The notes below the pieces were generated by a model. It did not search any database. It saw only the letters and a list, made by a program, of their open reading frames with translations, and was not told where the DNA came from. DNA of 64,000 nt from Enterococcus quebecensis (GTDB lineage Bacteria; Bacillota; Bacilli; Lactobacillales; Enterococcaceae): assembly GCF_001730365.1 (NCBI RefSeq), contig NZ_MIKB01000001.1:248001-312000 (forward strand), given 5' to 3'. How positions within the stretch are numbered: the stretch's first letter is position 1; each line of letters begins with the position of its first letter. A program made the position numbers and the translations under genes. Below, piece after piece: positions 1 through 10,583 of the stretch.

Positions 1-640
1 CATTAAAGGTTTCATATTGTAACTCACCAACTGGTCCACCATCCATCGTGTAAGCAAAGTCTACATTGAATTGGGCAACATCAAACTTATCCGCACCAAC
101 ACCAATTTCTTCGTCAGGACCAAAAGCAACACGGATCGTTCCATGTTTGATTGACGGATTTTTGATTAGAATTTCCATTGCTGTCATGATTTCAGCAATT
201 CCTGACTTATCATCCGCACCTAAAAGAGTGGTTCCATCTGTTGTAATTAATGTTTGATTTTTATAGTTTTTCAAATTAGGAAAATCAGTTGTATTTAAGG
301 TGAATTTCCCTTCTTTATCTAATTGAATCGTTGATTGCCCATCATACTTTTCAATCACTTGAGGATTTACATTTACTGCATTGAAATCCGCTGTGTCCAT
401 ATGAGCAATAAATCCGATGGAACGAACATCTTTATCTATATTACTTGGCAAAGTAGCGATCACAAAACCGTTTGTTTCATTATACTTTACATCACTCATA
501 CCAATTTCTTCCAACTCTTTTTTCAAGGTTTGGGCAAAATCAACTTGTGTTTGTGTTGAAGGTGTTGTTTCACTTTTTGGATTTGAGCGTGTTTCTGTTT
601 TTACATAGCGTAAAAAACGAGGCAATAAATTTTCGTACAT
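1..640 (-). CDS. pepT: Peptidase T (tripeptide aminopeptidase), N-terminal part
   Basis: This is the first 213 or so codons of an M20-family zinc aminopeptidase that removes the N-terminal residue of tripeptides in the cytoplasm. The reading frame starts at the ATG at 640 ([19 protein letters not shown]) and runs off the left edge. The metal-binding HMDTAD motif is seen near residues 80-85, and the [10 protein letters not shown] segment further on matches the second metal-binding region. The gene lies 22 bases after the Nif3-like gene and probably ends a trmK-nif3-pepT operon. The C-terminal part is outside the window, so completeness cannot be judged. Confidence 0.93.
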   Translation of the reverse strand, partial: MYENLLPRFLRYVKTETRSNPKSETTPSTQTQVDFAQTLKKELEEIGMSDVKYNETNGFVIATLPSNIDKDVRSIGFIAHMDTADFNAVNVNPQVIEKYDGQSTIQLDKEGKFTLNTTDFPNLKNYKNQTLITTDGTTLLGADDKSGIAEIMTAMEILIKNPSIKHGTIRVAFGPDEEIGVGADKFDVAQFNVDFAYTMDGGPVGELQYETFN

Positions 641-662
641 ACTTTTGTTCCTTCTTTCTTTT

Positions 663-1781
663 TTATCTAAATTTAAATGGATTGGTATTTACCTCAGACT
701 CGATAAATGTAACGTTCCAATTATAATCTTTTTTCCATTGATTGAATAGTTCTACTAACTTTGGCTTGCACAACTGCTCAATGTAATGGCCAGGATCAAT
801 CACTGACAAGCCTTCTGTCAACATGTCATGAGCCGTGTGATAATAAACATCTCCAGTGATATAAACATCAGCTTTCTTCTTAAGAGCATCACGGAAAAAC
901 TTTTCGCCGCTGCCACCGCAAATGGCCACACGCTGAATCAATTGCGTTTCATCTTCAGCGACAATTCTTAGCCCCTCTAGATCAAACTTTTGTTTCACAA
1001 TTGCAATAAATTCACTTAATGGTATGGCTTTTTCCAAATTACCAATTCTTCCCAATCCATACTCTTTGCTGATATTATCTATTGTATACAAATCATACGC
1101 TGGTTCTTCGTAGGGATGTGCAGCTATCATCGTTTGGATCACTTCACTTTGAATCGTTTCTGGGAAAATCACTTCGATTTTGGCTTCTTGGACGGTTTCT
1201 TCTTTACCAATTGTTCCAATGGTTGGATTAGCACCTTCAACAGGCGTAAATCTGCCAGTTCCAATCAACGAATAACTAGTATTTTCGTACTCACCTTGAA
1301 GTCCCGCTCCAGCTTGACCTAAAACTTTGCGCATCATAGGTGCTTCATCGACAGGTACATATACCGCTAATTTTTTATAAGAAATTGTGTGTGTGTTTGT
1401 TAAATAAGTCGTTTCATGAATTCCTAGCAATTCACAAAACCAGTCATTTAGCCCATTATCGATAATATCCATATTCGTATGAGCTGCGAAAACAGCAATA
1501 TCATGCTTCAACAAATCCGCGTACATTTTTGTTTGCAGATCATTCGTATCTAAACGTTTGACTGGTCTAAAGATAGGTGGATGTTTGGCAATGATCAAAT
1601 CCACTTGTTTTTCAATTGCTTCAGCAACTACTTCGGGGCGAACATCTAAAGTCACTAACACACGATTTAATTTTTTATTCAATGTACCGATGTGTAAGCC
1701 CACTGGGTCTCCCTCTTCGGCTAACCACTGAGGACAGTATGCTTCAAAGTGTTCAATAAATGTATTACCATCAAGACTCAT
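663..1781 (-). CDS. Nif3-like dinuclear metal centre protein (YqfO family)
   Basis: A 372-residue protein of the Nif3/YqfO family, which forms hexameric rings with a two-metal site; its reaction is not settled (it is often listed as a GTP cyclohydrolase I type 2 homologue). Visible family signatures are AKHPPIF and AAHTNMD in the N-terminal half, and DPGHYIEQ near the C-terminus, whose His residues are the expected metal ligands. The long insert between the two halves is the PII-like domain of Gram-positive members. The start ATG overlaps the end of trmK by 11 bases, so the two are translationally coupled, as yqfN and yqfO are adjacent in Bacillus. Confidence 0.92.
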   Translation of the reverse strand: MSLDGNTFIEHFEAYCPQWLAEEGDPVGLHIGTLNKKLNRVLVTLDVRPEVVAEAIEKQVDLIIAKHPPIFRPVKRLDTNDLQTKMYADLLKHDIAVFAAHTNMDIIDNGLNDWFCELLGIHETTYLTNTHTISYKKLAVYVPVDEAPMMRKVLGQAGAGLQGEYENTSYSLIGTGRFTPVEGANPTIGTIGKEETVQEAKIEVIFPETIQSEVIQTMIAAHPYEEPAYDLYTIDNISKEYGLGRIGNLEKAIPLSEFIAIVKQKFDLEGLRIVAEDETQLIQRVAICGGSGEKFFRDALKKKADVYITGDVYYHTAHDMLTEGLSVIDPGHYIEQLCKPKLVELFNQWKKDYNWNVTFIESEVNTNPFKFR

Positions 1782-2481
1782 GTGACAAAACCTCCTGAAT
1801 TTCAGTGATTTCTTGTTCTATTTGTTGCATTCTAGCTTGCTGATCTCCTGTAGCTTTAGCTAATTGAGCTAAAATATTTTGGCGTTGTCTCAATTCGCTC
1901 TGCCATTTTTTATAAAAAACTGGCGATTGTGTGTTTAACAAGACTGGTCCAAATAATCGTTCTTTTTCTGAATAAGCAACTCTTTGTACTTCTCTAGATG
2001 CTACAATGATTTCATAAATTTTATTATTTTCCTCTAAAATCTCTTCTTCAAGGATCGTATATCCATGTATAGTCAGCCAATCACGCACTGCTCTTTCGCC
2101 TATATTTGGCTGTAAAATTAATCGCTCATTACCTTGTAAACGCTGACTAGTCCAGCCAGCCTCTAAAATATCACGAATCAAAGCTCCACCCATTCCGCAA
2201 ATCGTCACAGCTGATATCTCATCTGATTTATTTACAGCATCTAATCCATTAGCTAAACGAACACTGATTTGTTGGTCTAAACCATTTTTTCTCACTTGTT
2301 TTTTAGCAGCTTCGTATGGGCCTGTAACGACTTCACCTGCAATTGCAAAGTCAAGTTTTTTTTGTAAAACTAATGCCACAGGCAAGTAGGCATGGTCTGA
2401 ACCGATATCTGCCAAACGGCTTTGTTTAGGAACTAACTCCCCTACACGTTTTAAACGTTCTGATAATTGATTTTCATTCAT
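1771..2481 (-). CDS. trmK: tRNA (adenine(22)-N1)-methyltransferase TrmK
   Basis: A 236-residue SAM-dependent methyltransferase that makes m1A at position 22 of tRNA. The N-terminal Rossmann fold shows the SAM-binding LADIGSDHAYLPVAL segment near residue 23, followed by the TICGMGGALI segment. The C-terminal third is a charged helical coiled coil, as in the family. It is the first gene of the trmK-nif3-pepT group and is preceded by a GGAGG ribosome-binding site and a good promoter at 2503-2531. Confidence 0.93.
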   Translation of the reverse strand: MNENQLSERLKRVGELVPKQSRLADIGSDHAYLPVALVLQKKLDFAIAGEVVTGPYEAAKKQVRKNGLDQQISVRLANGLDAVNKSDEISAVTICGMGGALIRDILEAGWTSQRLQGNERLILQPNIGERAVRDWLTIHGYTILEEEILEENNKIYEIIVASREVQRVAYSEKERLFGPVLLNTQSPVFYKKWQSELRQRQNILAQLAKATGDQQARMQQIEQEITEIQEVLSHES

Positions 2482-2502
2482 TTGTCATAATCCTCCATGG
2501 TT

Positions 2503-2531
2503 ATTATACCATTGAAAATTGGGGTTGAAAA
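2503..2531 (-). promoter_or_regulatory. Promoter of trmK operon
   Basis: On the minus strand a TATAAT box (2503-2508) is preceded by TGG, giving an extended -10. A weak -35 TTTTCA lies at 2526-2531 with a 17-base spacer. The start codon of trmK is 22 bases downstream of the -10. Confidence 0.6.
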
Positions 2532-2649
2532 CGTTGAAGCAAGTAATTTCTTGGCTATATAAAATACACGTTACTGTATCAAGCACTAGCTAAATATTCT
2601 ACCTAAATTCAGCTACTTGGTTAGCAGTGATTTGGTTTACCCCACCCAG

Positions 2650-4566
2650 CTACTCTTCATAATACAGACTGTCCTTAGCTTGTCTTTCCTGCATTTCTTT
2701 CCTCAATTTCTTATGAGCTTTTTTAGAACCACGTTCTAGGTCTCTGCGTTTTTTTCGTTCATGATAGTCTTCAAAGAGTGAATCTAAATCATAGTTTGCT
2801 GGATACAACTCTTTTGCACTTCTATCTAACTTCAGCTGACGCTTATGAACTTTTATCTCTTCATTCTCTACGTAAATTATTACATCATTTGTCATCTCTA
2901 CTTCTTTATAGACTAGAGCAATTTTTTTCTTTTCTGTCCAAAATACCCGATCACCTTTTTGATAAGTAGGAAATAGTGTTGTCTCTTTTTCTTTTTTTAC
3001 TTTTTGAAGAGAATATTCTTTTTTAGTTGAATAGTTACGGTCGTGTAAATAGCTTTGTGCTTTTTTTACAACTTGTTCATCTAAATTCATCTTATTGGCG
3101 ATCCAAAAAGCATTACTTTCTCCAGTTTCACCTAATATTAATTGATATTTTGGTGTCAAGTTCTCTGGATCAAAAGCCATTGCAGCTGTTAGAAAGTCTT
3201 CATGTTGTTCGGAAAATCGCTTAATTTCCCCGTAATGGGTTGTTGTAATAATGATGCTGCCCTTTTTATAAAAAGCTTCCATGATTGCAATCGCTAATGC
3301 TGCACCTTCGTTTGGCTCCGTTCCACTACCGATTTCATCTAATAAGATCAAGCTGTTTTGCTTTGCTCTCACAAGGATTTCAGAAATATTACGCATATGT
3401 CCTGAGAATGTACTCAATGCGTTTTCAATACTTTGTTGATCACCGATATCAACAAAAATTTGATCAAAAATCCCAACATTAGTCCCAGTCTCTGCACTAA
3501 TCTGCACACCAATCATTGTTTGTAACGTAACTAAACCGATTGTTTTTAAAACAACCGTTTTGCCACCAGCATTAGGTCCTGTAATGGTCAACCCGCGATA
3601 TTCTTTCCCTACAGATAGATTCAACGGTACTGCGCTGTCACCTAATAAAGGGTGTTTCACATTTACAAATTTGATAATACCGTCCTGATTAATTTCAGGT
3701 TCTATTCCTTTGATATCCCTGCTGTATTTTGCTTTAGCAAAAATCATATCGTATTGTGCTACAACATCTAGATTGGACTGGATCGCAGGTAATTGCTCAG
3801 CAATCAGACCTGTAAGTGTAGATAAAATTTGATAGATTTCTGTGGCTTCTTCCATTTTCAACTCAAACAATTTATCATTCAATTTTATCACTGTTGTTGG
3901 TTCTACAAAAACGGTGGTTCCTTTAGAAGACGTCTCAACAACTGTTCCAGAAATTTGCTTTTTGTAAGTTGCCTTGATTGGTACTGTGAAACGTTCATTT
4001 TTCTTAACAATGATTGCTTCTTGAATTTTTGGTTTATTTTGACTGTTTCGAATAAATGCATTTAGCTTACTCTCAATTTCCTTTTCAGTTTCTTGTATTC
4101 CTCTACGAGTTTTGCGAAGCTCACGACTGGCATCATTTTCAACTTGATTGTTACGAATAACATGATATATTTCTTCTTCAATAGTAGAAAAGAGTTGTAA
4201 AGTTTCACTGTATCTAGCTAAAAGAGGGGCAATAAATGCATTCTTTTGCATAAATGATTGAATCAATCGATTGCTTCTAAGAAAATCAGCATAACTGACT
4301 AATTCGTTTGGTTCTAAAACAAAGCCTTTTTCTACTTGTTTGGTTAGATGTTCAATATTGTTTAACCCCATAAATGGTACATGTAAATTTGCCATAAGTA
4401 GGGCTTTGGCTTCTGCTGTTTCTTGAAGACGTTTTTTGACTACGTCTAAATGACTGCTTGGTTGTAAAGCTTTGATCCGTTCTTTTCCGTAATGACTCAT
4501 TGCATGACTCATCAATTTTTCTTTAATTTTGTTGAATTGGGTTTTATTATAGGTTTCTTGGTTCAT
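2650..4566 (-). CDS. MutS2-like ATPase lacking the Smr domain
   Basis: A 638-residue MutS-family ATPase. The Walker A motif GPNAGGKT sits near residue 330 and the Walker B LILLDEIGSGTEP follows, with the MutS2-type core domain and long coiled-coil arms before them. Full MutS2 proteins are near 780 residues and end in a KOW and Smr nuclease domain. This one ends in a short basic helical tail (KKRRDLERGSKKAHKKLRK) with no Smr motif. MutS2 is known to bind branched DNA, and in Bacillus it senses collided ribosomes; which applies here is open. It is likely a paralogue of a complete MutS2 elsewhere. The start has an AAAGGAGA site and a leader of about 340 bases. Confidence 0.85.
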   Translation of the reverse strand: MNQETYNKTQFNKIKEKLMSHAMSHYGKERIKALQPSSHLDVVKKRLQETAEAKALLMANLHVPFMGLNNIEHLTKQVEKGFVLEPNELVSYADFLRSNRLIQSFMQKNAFIAPLLARYSETLQLFSTIEEEIYHVIRNNQVENDASRELRKTRRGIQETEKEIESKLNAFIRNSQNKPKIQEAIIVKKNERFTVPIKATYKKQISGTVVETSSKGTTVFVEPTTVIKLNDKLFELKMEEATEIYQILSTLTGLIAEQLPAIQSNLDVVAQYDMIFAKAKYSRDIKGIEPEINQDGIIKFVNVKHPLLGDSAVPLNLSVGKEYRGLTITGPNAGGKTVVLKTIGLVTLQTMIGVQISAETGTNVGIFDQIFVDIGDQQSIENALSTFSGHMRNISEILVRAKQNSLILLDEIGSGTEPNEGAALAIAIMEAFYKKGSIIITTTHYGEIKRFSEQHEDFLTAAMAFDPENLTPKYQLILGETGESNAFWIANKMNLDEQVVKKAQSYLHDRNYSTKKEYSLQKVKKEKETTLFPTYQKGDRVFWTEKKKIALVYKEVEMTNDVIIYVENEEIKVHKRQLKLDRSAKELYPANYDLDSLFEDYHERKKRRDLERGSKKAHKKLRKEMQERQAKDSLYYEE

Positions 4567-4911
4567 GTGTATCTCCTTTTCTTTTTAGAGATACCTATCT
4601 TTATCTGACTGGCCAAAGAAGTTACTTGTTAGCTCTGTATCTATTTATTGATTCTGATTGTACAATCAACTAAAACACAAAAATAAGAGATGAAGATTTC
4701 CCTTCATCCCTCAATAATCAATAAATAAAGATTGTTATACAGCAATCTATCAGGTATTTTTATGAGTTAAGATAGGTATCAAACATAAGTACACTAAAGA
4801 AGCCATCAAAAAATGGTCGTTTAATCTTCAGCTATTCATTTCCTTAGGTTAGATACTTACACTCACAAAAACACCTCTATGGCTTTCTTTGGCTATTCAT
4901 TTCTCGCACAA
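4567..4911 (-). promoter_or_regulatory. Long structured 5' leader (attenuator-like) of the MutS2-like gene
   Basis: The promoter at 4912-4940 places the RNA start near 4905, so the MutS2-like mRNA would carry about 340 untranslated bases. The leader has nested pairings: 4769-4780 with 4590-4601 (12 perfect pairs), and 4716-4727 with 4642-4653 (12 perfect pairs). These enclose a terminator-like hairpin at 4686-4711. It also holds a 12-base direct repeat (GAAATGAATAGC on the minus strand) and tiny open frames. No known riboswitch consensus was recognised. The layout resembles attenuation leaders of ribosome-protection and antibiotic-response genes; that is inference. Confidence 0.5.
4670..4711 (-). 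terminator. Terminator-like hairpin inside the leader
   Basis: On the minus strand AGGGATGAAG (4711-4702) pairs with CTTCATCTCT (4695-4686) across a six-base loop, with one G-U pair. A T-rich stretch TATTTTTGTGTTTT follows. It lies about 120 bases before the MutS2-like start codon, so it would stop transcription before the gene unless the flanking helices replace it. Confidence 0.55.
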
Positions 4912-4940
4912 AGTATACCGCAGTTTTTTTATTTGGTCAA
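4912..4940 (-). promoter_or_regulatory. Promoter of the MutS2-like gene
   Basis: Minus-strand -35 TTGACC (4940-4935), 17-base spacer, -10 TATACT (4917-4912). Both boxes match five of six sigma-A consensus bases. It begins ten bases after the stop codon of the amylase gene, so read-through from the glycogen operon is also possible; no clear glycogen-operon terminator is seen. Confidence 0.65.
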
Positions 4941-4949
4941 TAAAAAAAG

Positions 4950-6767
4950 TTACAATTTACCCGAAATAAAGCAACAGTCATAAGGAGCTATTTCTAATTC
5001 GTCTAGAATAGTTGCAATTTTTTCATCGGTCATTGGACAATTTTTAGTAAAGTTAAACTCAGCTACATTGATTTTTTTTACTATGTTCGTTGAGTTTAAA
5101 ACATATAGCGAGTAATTACTAGGGTCATAGCGTAAAACTCCAAATAATTCTTTAGTATAAAAAGGAATAAAGTCACCAGATTTTAGCACATTTGTTTTCT
5201 TACGAACGTTGATCCAATACTTGAATCCTTTCAGTATGGTTGAGTCCATATTGTTCCACGGAAAGTACTTTCTATTTTCTGGGTCTTTTCCCCCTGTAAT
5301 TCCTACTTCGTCACCATAATAAACACAAGGAATGCCAGGTAAAACAGTCATTAAAGAAAAAGCGCTCAGAGTTTTGGTTTTATTGCCAGCCATCATCGTC
5401 AATAACCTCTCTGTATCGTGAGTACCTAAGTTGTTGAGATTATTGTAAAAGATATCCGTAGGGTAATTTTCTTCTAGTGTTGTCAAACTTTCAGCGGCCT
5501 GTTTAGGCGTCATTTCTTCTTTCAACAAAGCTAAAATAATCGAGCGAAATGGATAATTCATCACGCCGTATAAACTATCACCTAGTATATATTGTCGGCG
5601 TTTATCATAAGCTATTTTATTGGATGCATCTTCCCACACTTCTCCGAGAAGGATCTTTTCAGGATATTGATTTAAATTCTGACGAATCCCTTGTATAAAG
5701 AAATCCGGCAGCTCATCCGCAACATCCAATCGCCAGCCATCGATTCCAAAGCTATTCCACTTTGATAATACACTGTCTGTTTCACCATAAATAAACTCTT
5801 GATAGACTAGATTTTCTTTATTAACTTCTGGTAAATCACCAAATCCCCACCATGATTTATAAATACTTGGATAATCAGTAAACGTAAACCAAGGATAATA
5901 AGGACTATCTGAGTCTCTGTATGCTCCCTGTTTTTCTCCGTAACTTCCGTCATAATTAAAATAAATACTGTTCTTGCCAACATGATTAAAAACACCATCT
6001 AATATTATGTGCATCTCATTTTCATGTAAAAGATCTACAAGTGTTCTAAAATCTGCTTCATCGCCCAAAATACTATCGATTTTCAAATAATTTGCTGTAT
6101 CATAACGATGATTGCTAATAGATTCGAAAATAGGGTTTAGATAAATAGCAGTCACGCCCAACTTTTTTAAATAAGGAATTTTCTCAATGATTCCTAAAAA
6201 ATTTCCTCCCTGAAAATCCCAACGAATAATTTCTCCAACCTCGTTTTTGATATACATAGGCTCATCACTATGATTACCATAAATAAAAGAGTTTCTTTTT
6301 GGATGGTTGATCTGATTATGGGCATTTCCGTTATGAAAACGGTCTGGAAAAATTTGATAAACTACTGCTTCTCGGTACCACGCAGGTGCTTTGTCAGGTT
6401 TTGAAAAACATGTTGCTTGATAAGGAACAACGGAATGTTCCTCTTCATATATTTGCCCTTCACCACTACAAGCTTTTGTCGTCCCATAGAAAAAGGGTTG
6501 GTTGCCTTGACGAATCATAAAATAATAAAAATAAAGTCCTTTTCCTTGATTGAATAAATAGGAACAATTATACGAGTCATTTATATCTCTTGTCATTTTA
6601 TAGTATTCATTTTTATACTTACTATTTTCTTTACGAATAACAAAATAAACTTCCTCGATAGCTTCTCCTTTTGCAACAATTGAAAAATTTACTTGTGTCT
6701 CCTTTTGGACAGCGCCAAAAGGATCTTTGTGTTGTTTTAACCACGGATTATAATAAACAGTTGTCAT
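4950..6767 (-). CDS. GH13 neopullulanase/cyclomaltodextrinase-like alpha-glucanase
   Basis: A cytoplasmic alpha-amylase-family enzyme of about 605 residues with no signal peptide. The N-terminal 120 residues look like the CBM34-type domain of neopullulanases. The barrel follows with YQIFPDRF, the nucleophile Asp in GWRLDVADEL (near residue 348), the acid/base Glu in LLGEVWEDA and the third carboxylate in NNLGTHDTERLL. It should debranch or hydrolyse glycogen and maltodextrins. It is the last gene of the glg operon, seven to sixteen bases after glgA, where many operons carry glgP. The ATG at 6767 is chosen because AGGTGA lies six bases upstream; a GTG at 6776 is the alternative. Confidence 0.88.
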   Translation of the reverse strand: MTTVYYNPWLKQHKDPFGAVQKETQVNFSIVAKGEAIEEVYFVIRKENSKYKNEYYKMTRDINDSYNCSYLFNQGKGLYFYYFMIRQGNQPFFYGTTKACSGEGQIYEEEHSVVPYQATCFSKPDKAPAWYREAVVYQIFPDRFHNGNAHNQINHPKRNSFIYGNHSDEPMYIKNEVGEIIRWDFQGGNFLGIIEKIPYLKKLGVTAIYLNPIFESISNHRYDTANYLKIDSILGDEADFRTLVDLLHENEMHIILDGVFNHVGKNSIYFNYDGSYGEKQGAYRDSDSPYYPWFTFTDYPSIYKSWWGFGDLPEVNKENLVYQEFIYGETDSVLSKWNSFGIDGWRLDVADELPDFFIQGIRQNLNQYPEKILLGEVWEDASNKIAYDKRRQYILGDSLYGVMNYPFRSIILALLKEEMTPKQAAESLTTLEENYPTDIFYNNLNNLGTHDTERLLTMMAGNKTKTLSAFSLMTVLPGIPCVYYGDEVGITGGKDPENRKYFPWNNMDSTILKGFKYWINVRKKTNVLKSGDFIPFYTKELFGVLRYDPSNYSLYVLNSTNIVKKINVAEFNFTKNCPMTDEKIATILDELEIAPYDCCFISGKL

Positions 6768-6783
6768 TGTCTTCACCTACAAT

Positions 6784-8223
6784 TTATGATAATTGAAGCA
6801 GATTATTATATAGATCCAAGTAAAGTTGACTTGATTTTTCCCAGCTGAAATCCTTTGACATCGCTGTTTTGATCAAGTGATTCCAAGTCTTTTGGTCATT
6901 CCAATACAAATCGATCGCCATATTAGTACTATACAGTAGATAATATGAACTAAACTCTGAAAATCCAAATCCAGTTCCATCTTTGGTAACCGGATTGAAA
7001 GGAATCACTGTATCTTTTAACCCACCAATTTCATGTACTATCGGTAATGTTCCGTAACGCATCGCAATCATTTGAGACAAACCACAAGGTTCTGTTGCTG
7101 ATGGCATCATAAACAAATCCGAACCTGCATAAATCATCTGTGCCAACTCAACATCAAAAGTAATTTTAACCTTAAATTTATTTGGATAACGTTCACAAAA
7201 CGAACGGAAAGAATTTTCAATTCCAGGATCTCCTGTACCAAGCAATACCAACTGAACATCTTTTTCTAATAATTTATCTAGATCATCCAAAATCAGACTA
7301 AATCCCTTTTGAAACGTTAGACGACTAACAATCCCAATCAATGGTACTTCTTCACGAACAGGTAGCTCCATTTTCTTTTGTAGGGCTTGCTTATTTTTCT
7401 TTTTTCCTGAAAGATCATTGACTGAAAAATTGACCGGGATCAGGTGATCTGTCTCCGGATCATTTGTATCGTAATCAATCCCATTTAAAATACCACATAG
7501 TTTTGCTTGCTCCAGACGCAAAATACCATCTAAGCCAAAACCGAATTCAGGCGTTTTTATTTCTTCTGCATAAGAAGGGCTGACTGTATTTACTCGATCA
7601 GCATACATAATCCCTGTTTTCAAATAATTGACTCCATCACCAAAACGAGCAGCCCCATCATAATATCTATCTAGTCCCATCCCAAATAGATCTGGCAGTA
7701 AATTTTGATCATATGCTCCTTGAAATTCGATATTGTGGATGGTTAAAACTGTTTTGATCGAGCGAAGTGCTTCGATCCATTGGTATTTTTCTTTAAGTAA
7801 AAAAGGAATCATCGCCGTATGAAAATCATTGACATGGATAATATCAGGAATCCAATCAATTTTCTCCAACATCTCGATAATAGCTAATGAAAAAAATGCA
7901 AAGCGCTCCCCATCGTCATCATAACCATAGAGATTTTCACGGTCAAAATAATACAAATTTTCAATAAAATAATACGTCACGTTGTTCATCACAAAACGCT
8001 TAATACCACAATATTGGTGCCTCCAGCCAACATCTACATAAAAATTAGCAATATCTTCACACTGTAACTTAAAGCTTTCAGGTATTTTAGTAAAGTAAGG
8101 TAAAACAACGGAAACTTTCGCTCCTTTTTTTGCTAGTTCTTTAGGCAAGGAACCCGCTACATCCCCTAAACCACCTGTTTTAAAAAAAGGAGCGCATTCT
8201 GCGGATGCAAACAATACGTTCAT
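6784..8223 (-). CDS. glgA: Glycogen synthase (ADP-glucose type)
   Basis: A 479-residue GT5 glycosyltransferase that extends alpha-1,4-glucan chains from ADP-glucose. The ADP-glucose-binding KTGGLGDVAGSLPK loop is near residue 15, and the C-terminal GT-B half has GIVSRLTFQKG and the ATEPCGLSQMIAMRYG segment. Length is normal. Its ATG overlaps the glgD stop (ATGA), which indicates coupling. It is the fourth gene of the glgBCDA operon. Confidence 0.96.
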   Translation of the reverse strand: MNVLFASAECAPFFKTGGLGDVAGSLPKELAKKGAKVSVVLPYFTKIPESFKLQCEDIANFYVDVGWRHQYCGIKRFVMNNVTYYFIENLYYFDRENLYGYDDDGERFAFFSLAIIEMLEKIDWIPDIIHVNDFHTAMIPFLLKEKYQWIEALRSIKTVLTIHNIEFQGAYDQNLLPDLFGMGLDRYYDGAARFGDGVNYLKTGIMYADRVNTVSPSYAEEIKTPEFGFGLDGILRLEQAKLCGILNGIDYDTNDPETDHLIPVNFSVNDLSGKKKNKQALQKKMELPVREEVPLIGIVSRLTFQKGFSLILDDLDKLLEKDVQLVLLGTGDPGIENSFRSFCERYPNKFKVKITFDVELAQMIYAGSDLFMMPSATEPCGLSQMIAMRYGTLPIVHEIGGLKDTVIPFNPVTKDGTGFGFSEFSSYYLLYSTNMAIDLYWNDQKTWNHLIKTAMSKDFSWEKSSQLYLDLYNNLLQLS

Positions 8224-9374
8224 GATTCATTTCCTCCAATAATATCTGCTTCAACTACTTGATTTTTTTGAATCACAATGGGATTTTTTGCTGTCCCTAT
8301 AATTTTGACACCAGATTTAACGATGACATTTTTGTCTAGTATGGCATACTCGATAACCGCATCCTCACTAACCTGAGCATTGGACATGATGATCGCTCCT
8401 TTGACCTGAGCTCCTTTTTTAATAACTGTTCTTCTTGAAACTAAGCTATTTTCTAGTTTTCCTTCAATAACACATCCCGTTGCACACTGACTATTTTTTA
8501 CACTAGAATCTGCTGAATAGTAGGTTGGTACTTCGTTTTTGAGTTTGGTATAAATTTTTTGTTTTGTATACATTAATGCATTAAATTTTTTCCCATCTAA
8601 CATATCCATATTTGCCTGATAGTATGAATTCACATCATCAATTTTACTTAAATAACCTGTATATTCATAAGCTGTGGTTTTTGTACTAGTCATTCTTTCT
8701 TCCAAGAATTCATTAAGATTTGCTGAACTGCCATTGTTTTGACCAATTACTAATTGATCAATCAGCCATTTAGTCTGAACAATGTAAATATTCATAGAAA
8801 GATTCAAATGTTCTGTTTTATTTATGATTTCTTCAAATCCTTGAAGATTTGTAACATTGCCTTCTTTATCGACTTGTATGATTCTACTATTTGTTGATAT
8901 TTTGTCGCTCTCCATCCGTTTATAGACAACAGTTATATTGTTGTTTTGACTTTGATGGGTTTTTAAAACAGCACGTAGATCAATGGAACAAAGCATACTA
9001 CTGCCCATAAAAACAGTGTACTCAGATTCTGATTTTTCAAGATAGTCAATGATTGATGCGTAATAAGGCAAACCTTGCGCTTTTTGTTTAAAAAAATCTT
9101 GATAGAAATAAACAAAATATCGATTTTGCAGGGAGTCTAAATTCCATTCTTTGCCGCCGCCGATATGATCAAAAACAGAGCGAGTTTCTCCTTCATTAAA
9201 TACCATAAAAATCGAATGAACATTAGCGTTGGCAATGCTTGAAAGTGGAAAATCAATTAAACGATATTTACAGTCAAAAGGCAATGTATCCAAAGGACGA
9301 TTTTCAGTTAATGGTAATAACCCTTGAAAGCTTGATGGATTCCCTAAAATAGCACACATTTTCTTAGTCTTCAT
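8220..9374 (-). CDS. glgD: Glucose-1-phosphate adenylyltransferase regulatory subunit GlgD
   Basis: About 384 residues, related to GlgC but diverged: the N-terminal nucleotide loop reads [18 protein letters not shown] instead of the GGxGxRL consensus, as in GlgD subunits that pair with GlgC in Firmicutes. The C-terminal left-handed beta-helix repeats are visible ([20 protein letters not shown]). The start at 9374 is favoured by GGAG nine bases upstream within the end of glgC, with an 11-base overlap. An in-frame ATG at 9389 is the alternative. The active enzyme is expected to be a GlgC-GlgD complex. Confidence 0.93.
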   Translation of the reverse strand: MKTKKMCAILGNPSSFQGLLPLTENRPLDTLPFDCKYRLIDFPLSSIANANVHSIFMVFNEGETRSVFDHIGGGKEWNLDSLQNRYFVYFYQDFFKQKAQGLPYYASIIDYLEKSESEYTVFMGSSMLCSIDLRAVLKTHQSQNNNITVVYKRMESDKISTNSRIIQVDKEGNVTNLQGFEEIINKTEHLNLSMNIYIVQTKWLIDQLVIGQNNGSSANLNEFLEERMTSTKTTAYEYTGYLSKIDDVNSYYQANMDMLDGKKFNALMYTKQKIYTKLKNEVPTYYSADSSVKNSQCATGCVIEGKLENSLVSRRTVIKKGAQVKGAIIMSNAQVSEDAVIEYAILDKNVIVKSGVKIIGTAKNPIVIQKNQVVEADIIGGNES

Positions 9375-10506
9375 CACTTTGCACTCCAATCACTTCAGCA
9401 TAACCAATGACTTCAATCTCATCTTCTTTGTAAACTACTGCATCATCACCAATTATGGCATTTTCACCTATAATAGCATTTCTGATTATAACGTTTTTTC
9501 CAATTGTTGCACCAGGCATGATCACACTACTTTCAATCGTTGAGCCGCTTTTTATTTGTACGTCCGTCGAAAGAATACTGTCCTTAACTGTCCCAGCTAC
9601 ATAACATCCATCAACAATCAATGAATTTTTCACTGAAGCTGTTTCCGTAATAAAATGCGGCGGTGAAATAGTATTTTTTGAAAACATACGCCAACTTTTA
9701 TCACGCATACCCAATTTGTTTTCTAAACGGATAAATTCCATATTGGCTTCCCACAATGAATCAATCGTTCCAACATCTTTCCAATATCCTTCAAAGCGAT
9801 ACGCATAAACATTTTCACCCGCCTCTAAATAAGCAGGAATCACATGTTTCCCAAAATCAAGCATTTGACCATCTTTAGAGTAGCTATTTAATAACACGCT
9901 ACGCAAGCGGCCCCAGTTAAAGATGTAAATTCCCATTGAAGCTAAATTGTTCTTAGGTTCTTCTGGCTTTTCTTCAAACTCAATAATACGATCATTTTCA
10001 TCTGTATTCATGATGCCAAAACGAGAAGCTTCTTTATACGGTACTTCAATAACAGCAACGCTCAAAGATGCTTTATTCGCATTGTGTTCTTCCAACATCT
10101 CATCATAATTCATTTTATATATATGATCCCCAGACAAAATCAATACATATTGAGGGTTCATATGATCGATATAAGAAATATTTTGATAAATAGCATGAGC
10201 TGTTCCTTCAAACCACTTTTCACCATCTGAACTGGAATAAGGCTGTAGAATTGTTACTCCAGAATCAATGCCATCTAACCCCCAACTTGAACCATTACCA
10301 ATATGATTGTTTAAAGTAAGTGGCTGATACTGCGTTACGACTCCGACATTTTTAATTCCTGAGTTGATACAGTTGCTTAATGTAAAATCAATAATTCGAT
10401 ATCTACCGCCAAAAGGTACCGCAGGTTTCGCGATATTTTTAGTAAGCTTTCCTAGACGTGTTCCTTGGCCACCAGCCAAAATCATTGCAAGCATTTCTGT
10501 TCCCAT
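9364..10506 (-). CDS. glgC: Glucose-1-phosphate adenylyltransferase catalytic subunit GlgC
   Basis: A 380-residue nucleotidyltransferase that makes ADP-glucose from ATP and glucose 1-phosphate, the committed step to glycogen. The [16 protein letters not shown] motif begins near residue 7, [15 protein letters not shown] follows, and the C-terminal hexapeptide beta-helix is intact ([21 protein letters not shown]). It follows glgB by 77 bases and overlaps glgD. A GGAGG lies 15 bases before the ATG, rather far, so the second ATG at 10494 remains possible. Confidence 0.95.
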   Translation of the reverse strand: MGTEMLAMILAGGQGTRLGKLTKNIAKPAVPFGGRYRIIDFTLSNCINSGIKNVGVVTQYQPLTLNNHIGNGSSWGLDGIDSGVTILQPYSSSDGEKWFEGTAHAIYQNISYIDHMNPQYVLILSGDHIYKMNYDEMLEEHNANKASLSVAVIEVPYKEASRFGIMNTDENDRIIEFEEKPEEPKNNLASMGIYIFNWGRLRSVLLNSYSKDGQMLDFGKHVIPAYLEAGENVYAYRFEGYWKDVGTIDSLWEANMEFIRLENKLGMRDKSWRMFSKNTISPPHFITETASVKNSLIVDGCYVAGTVKDSILSTDVQIKSGSTIESSVIMPGATIGKNVIIRNAIIGENAIIGDDAVVYKEDEIEVIGYAEVIGVQSDED

Positions 10507-10583
10507 TTTACTTCGGGTGAACCTCCACCCTGCCCCCTTTCAAAAATACATGCCTATTTTTATTTAATTTTCTCTGACTTACG

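Noticed and set aside
4877-4900. Leader peptide (MNSQRKP) in the MutS2-like gene leader
   Set aside because: Its ATG is only about five bases from the predicted RNA start and has no ribosome-binding site, so it is not listed as a gene. An 18-codon frame further on also lacks a site.
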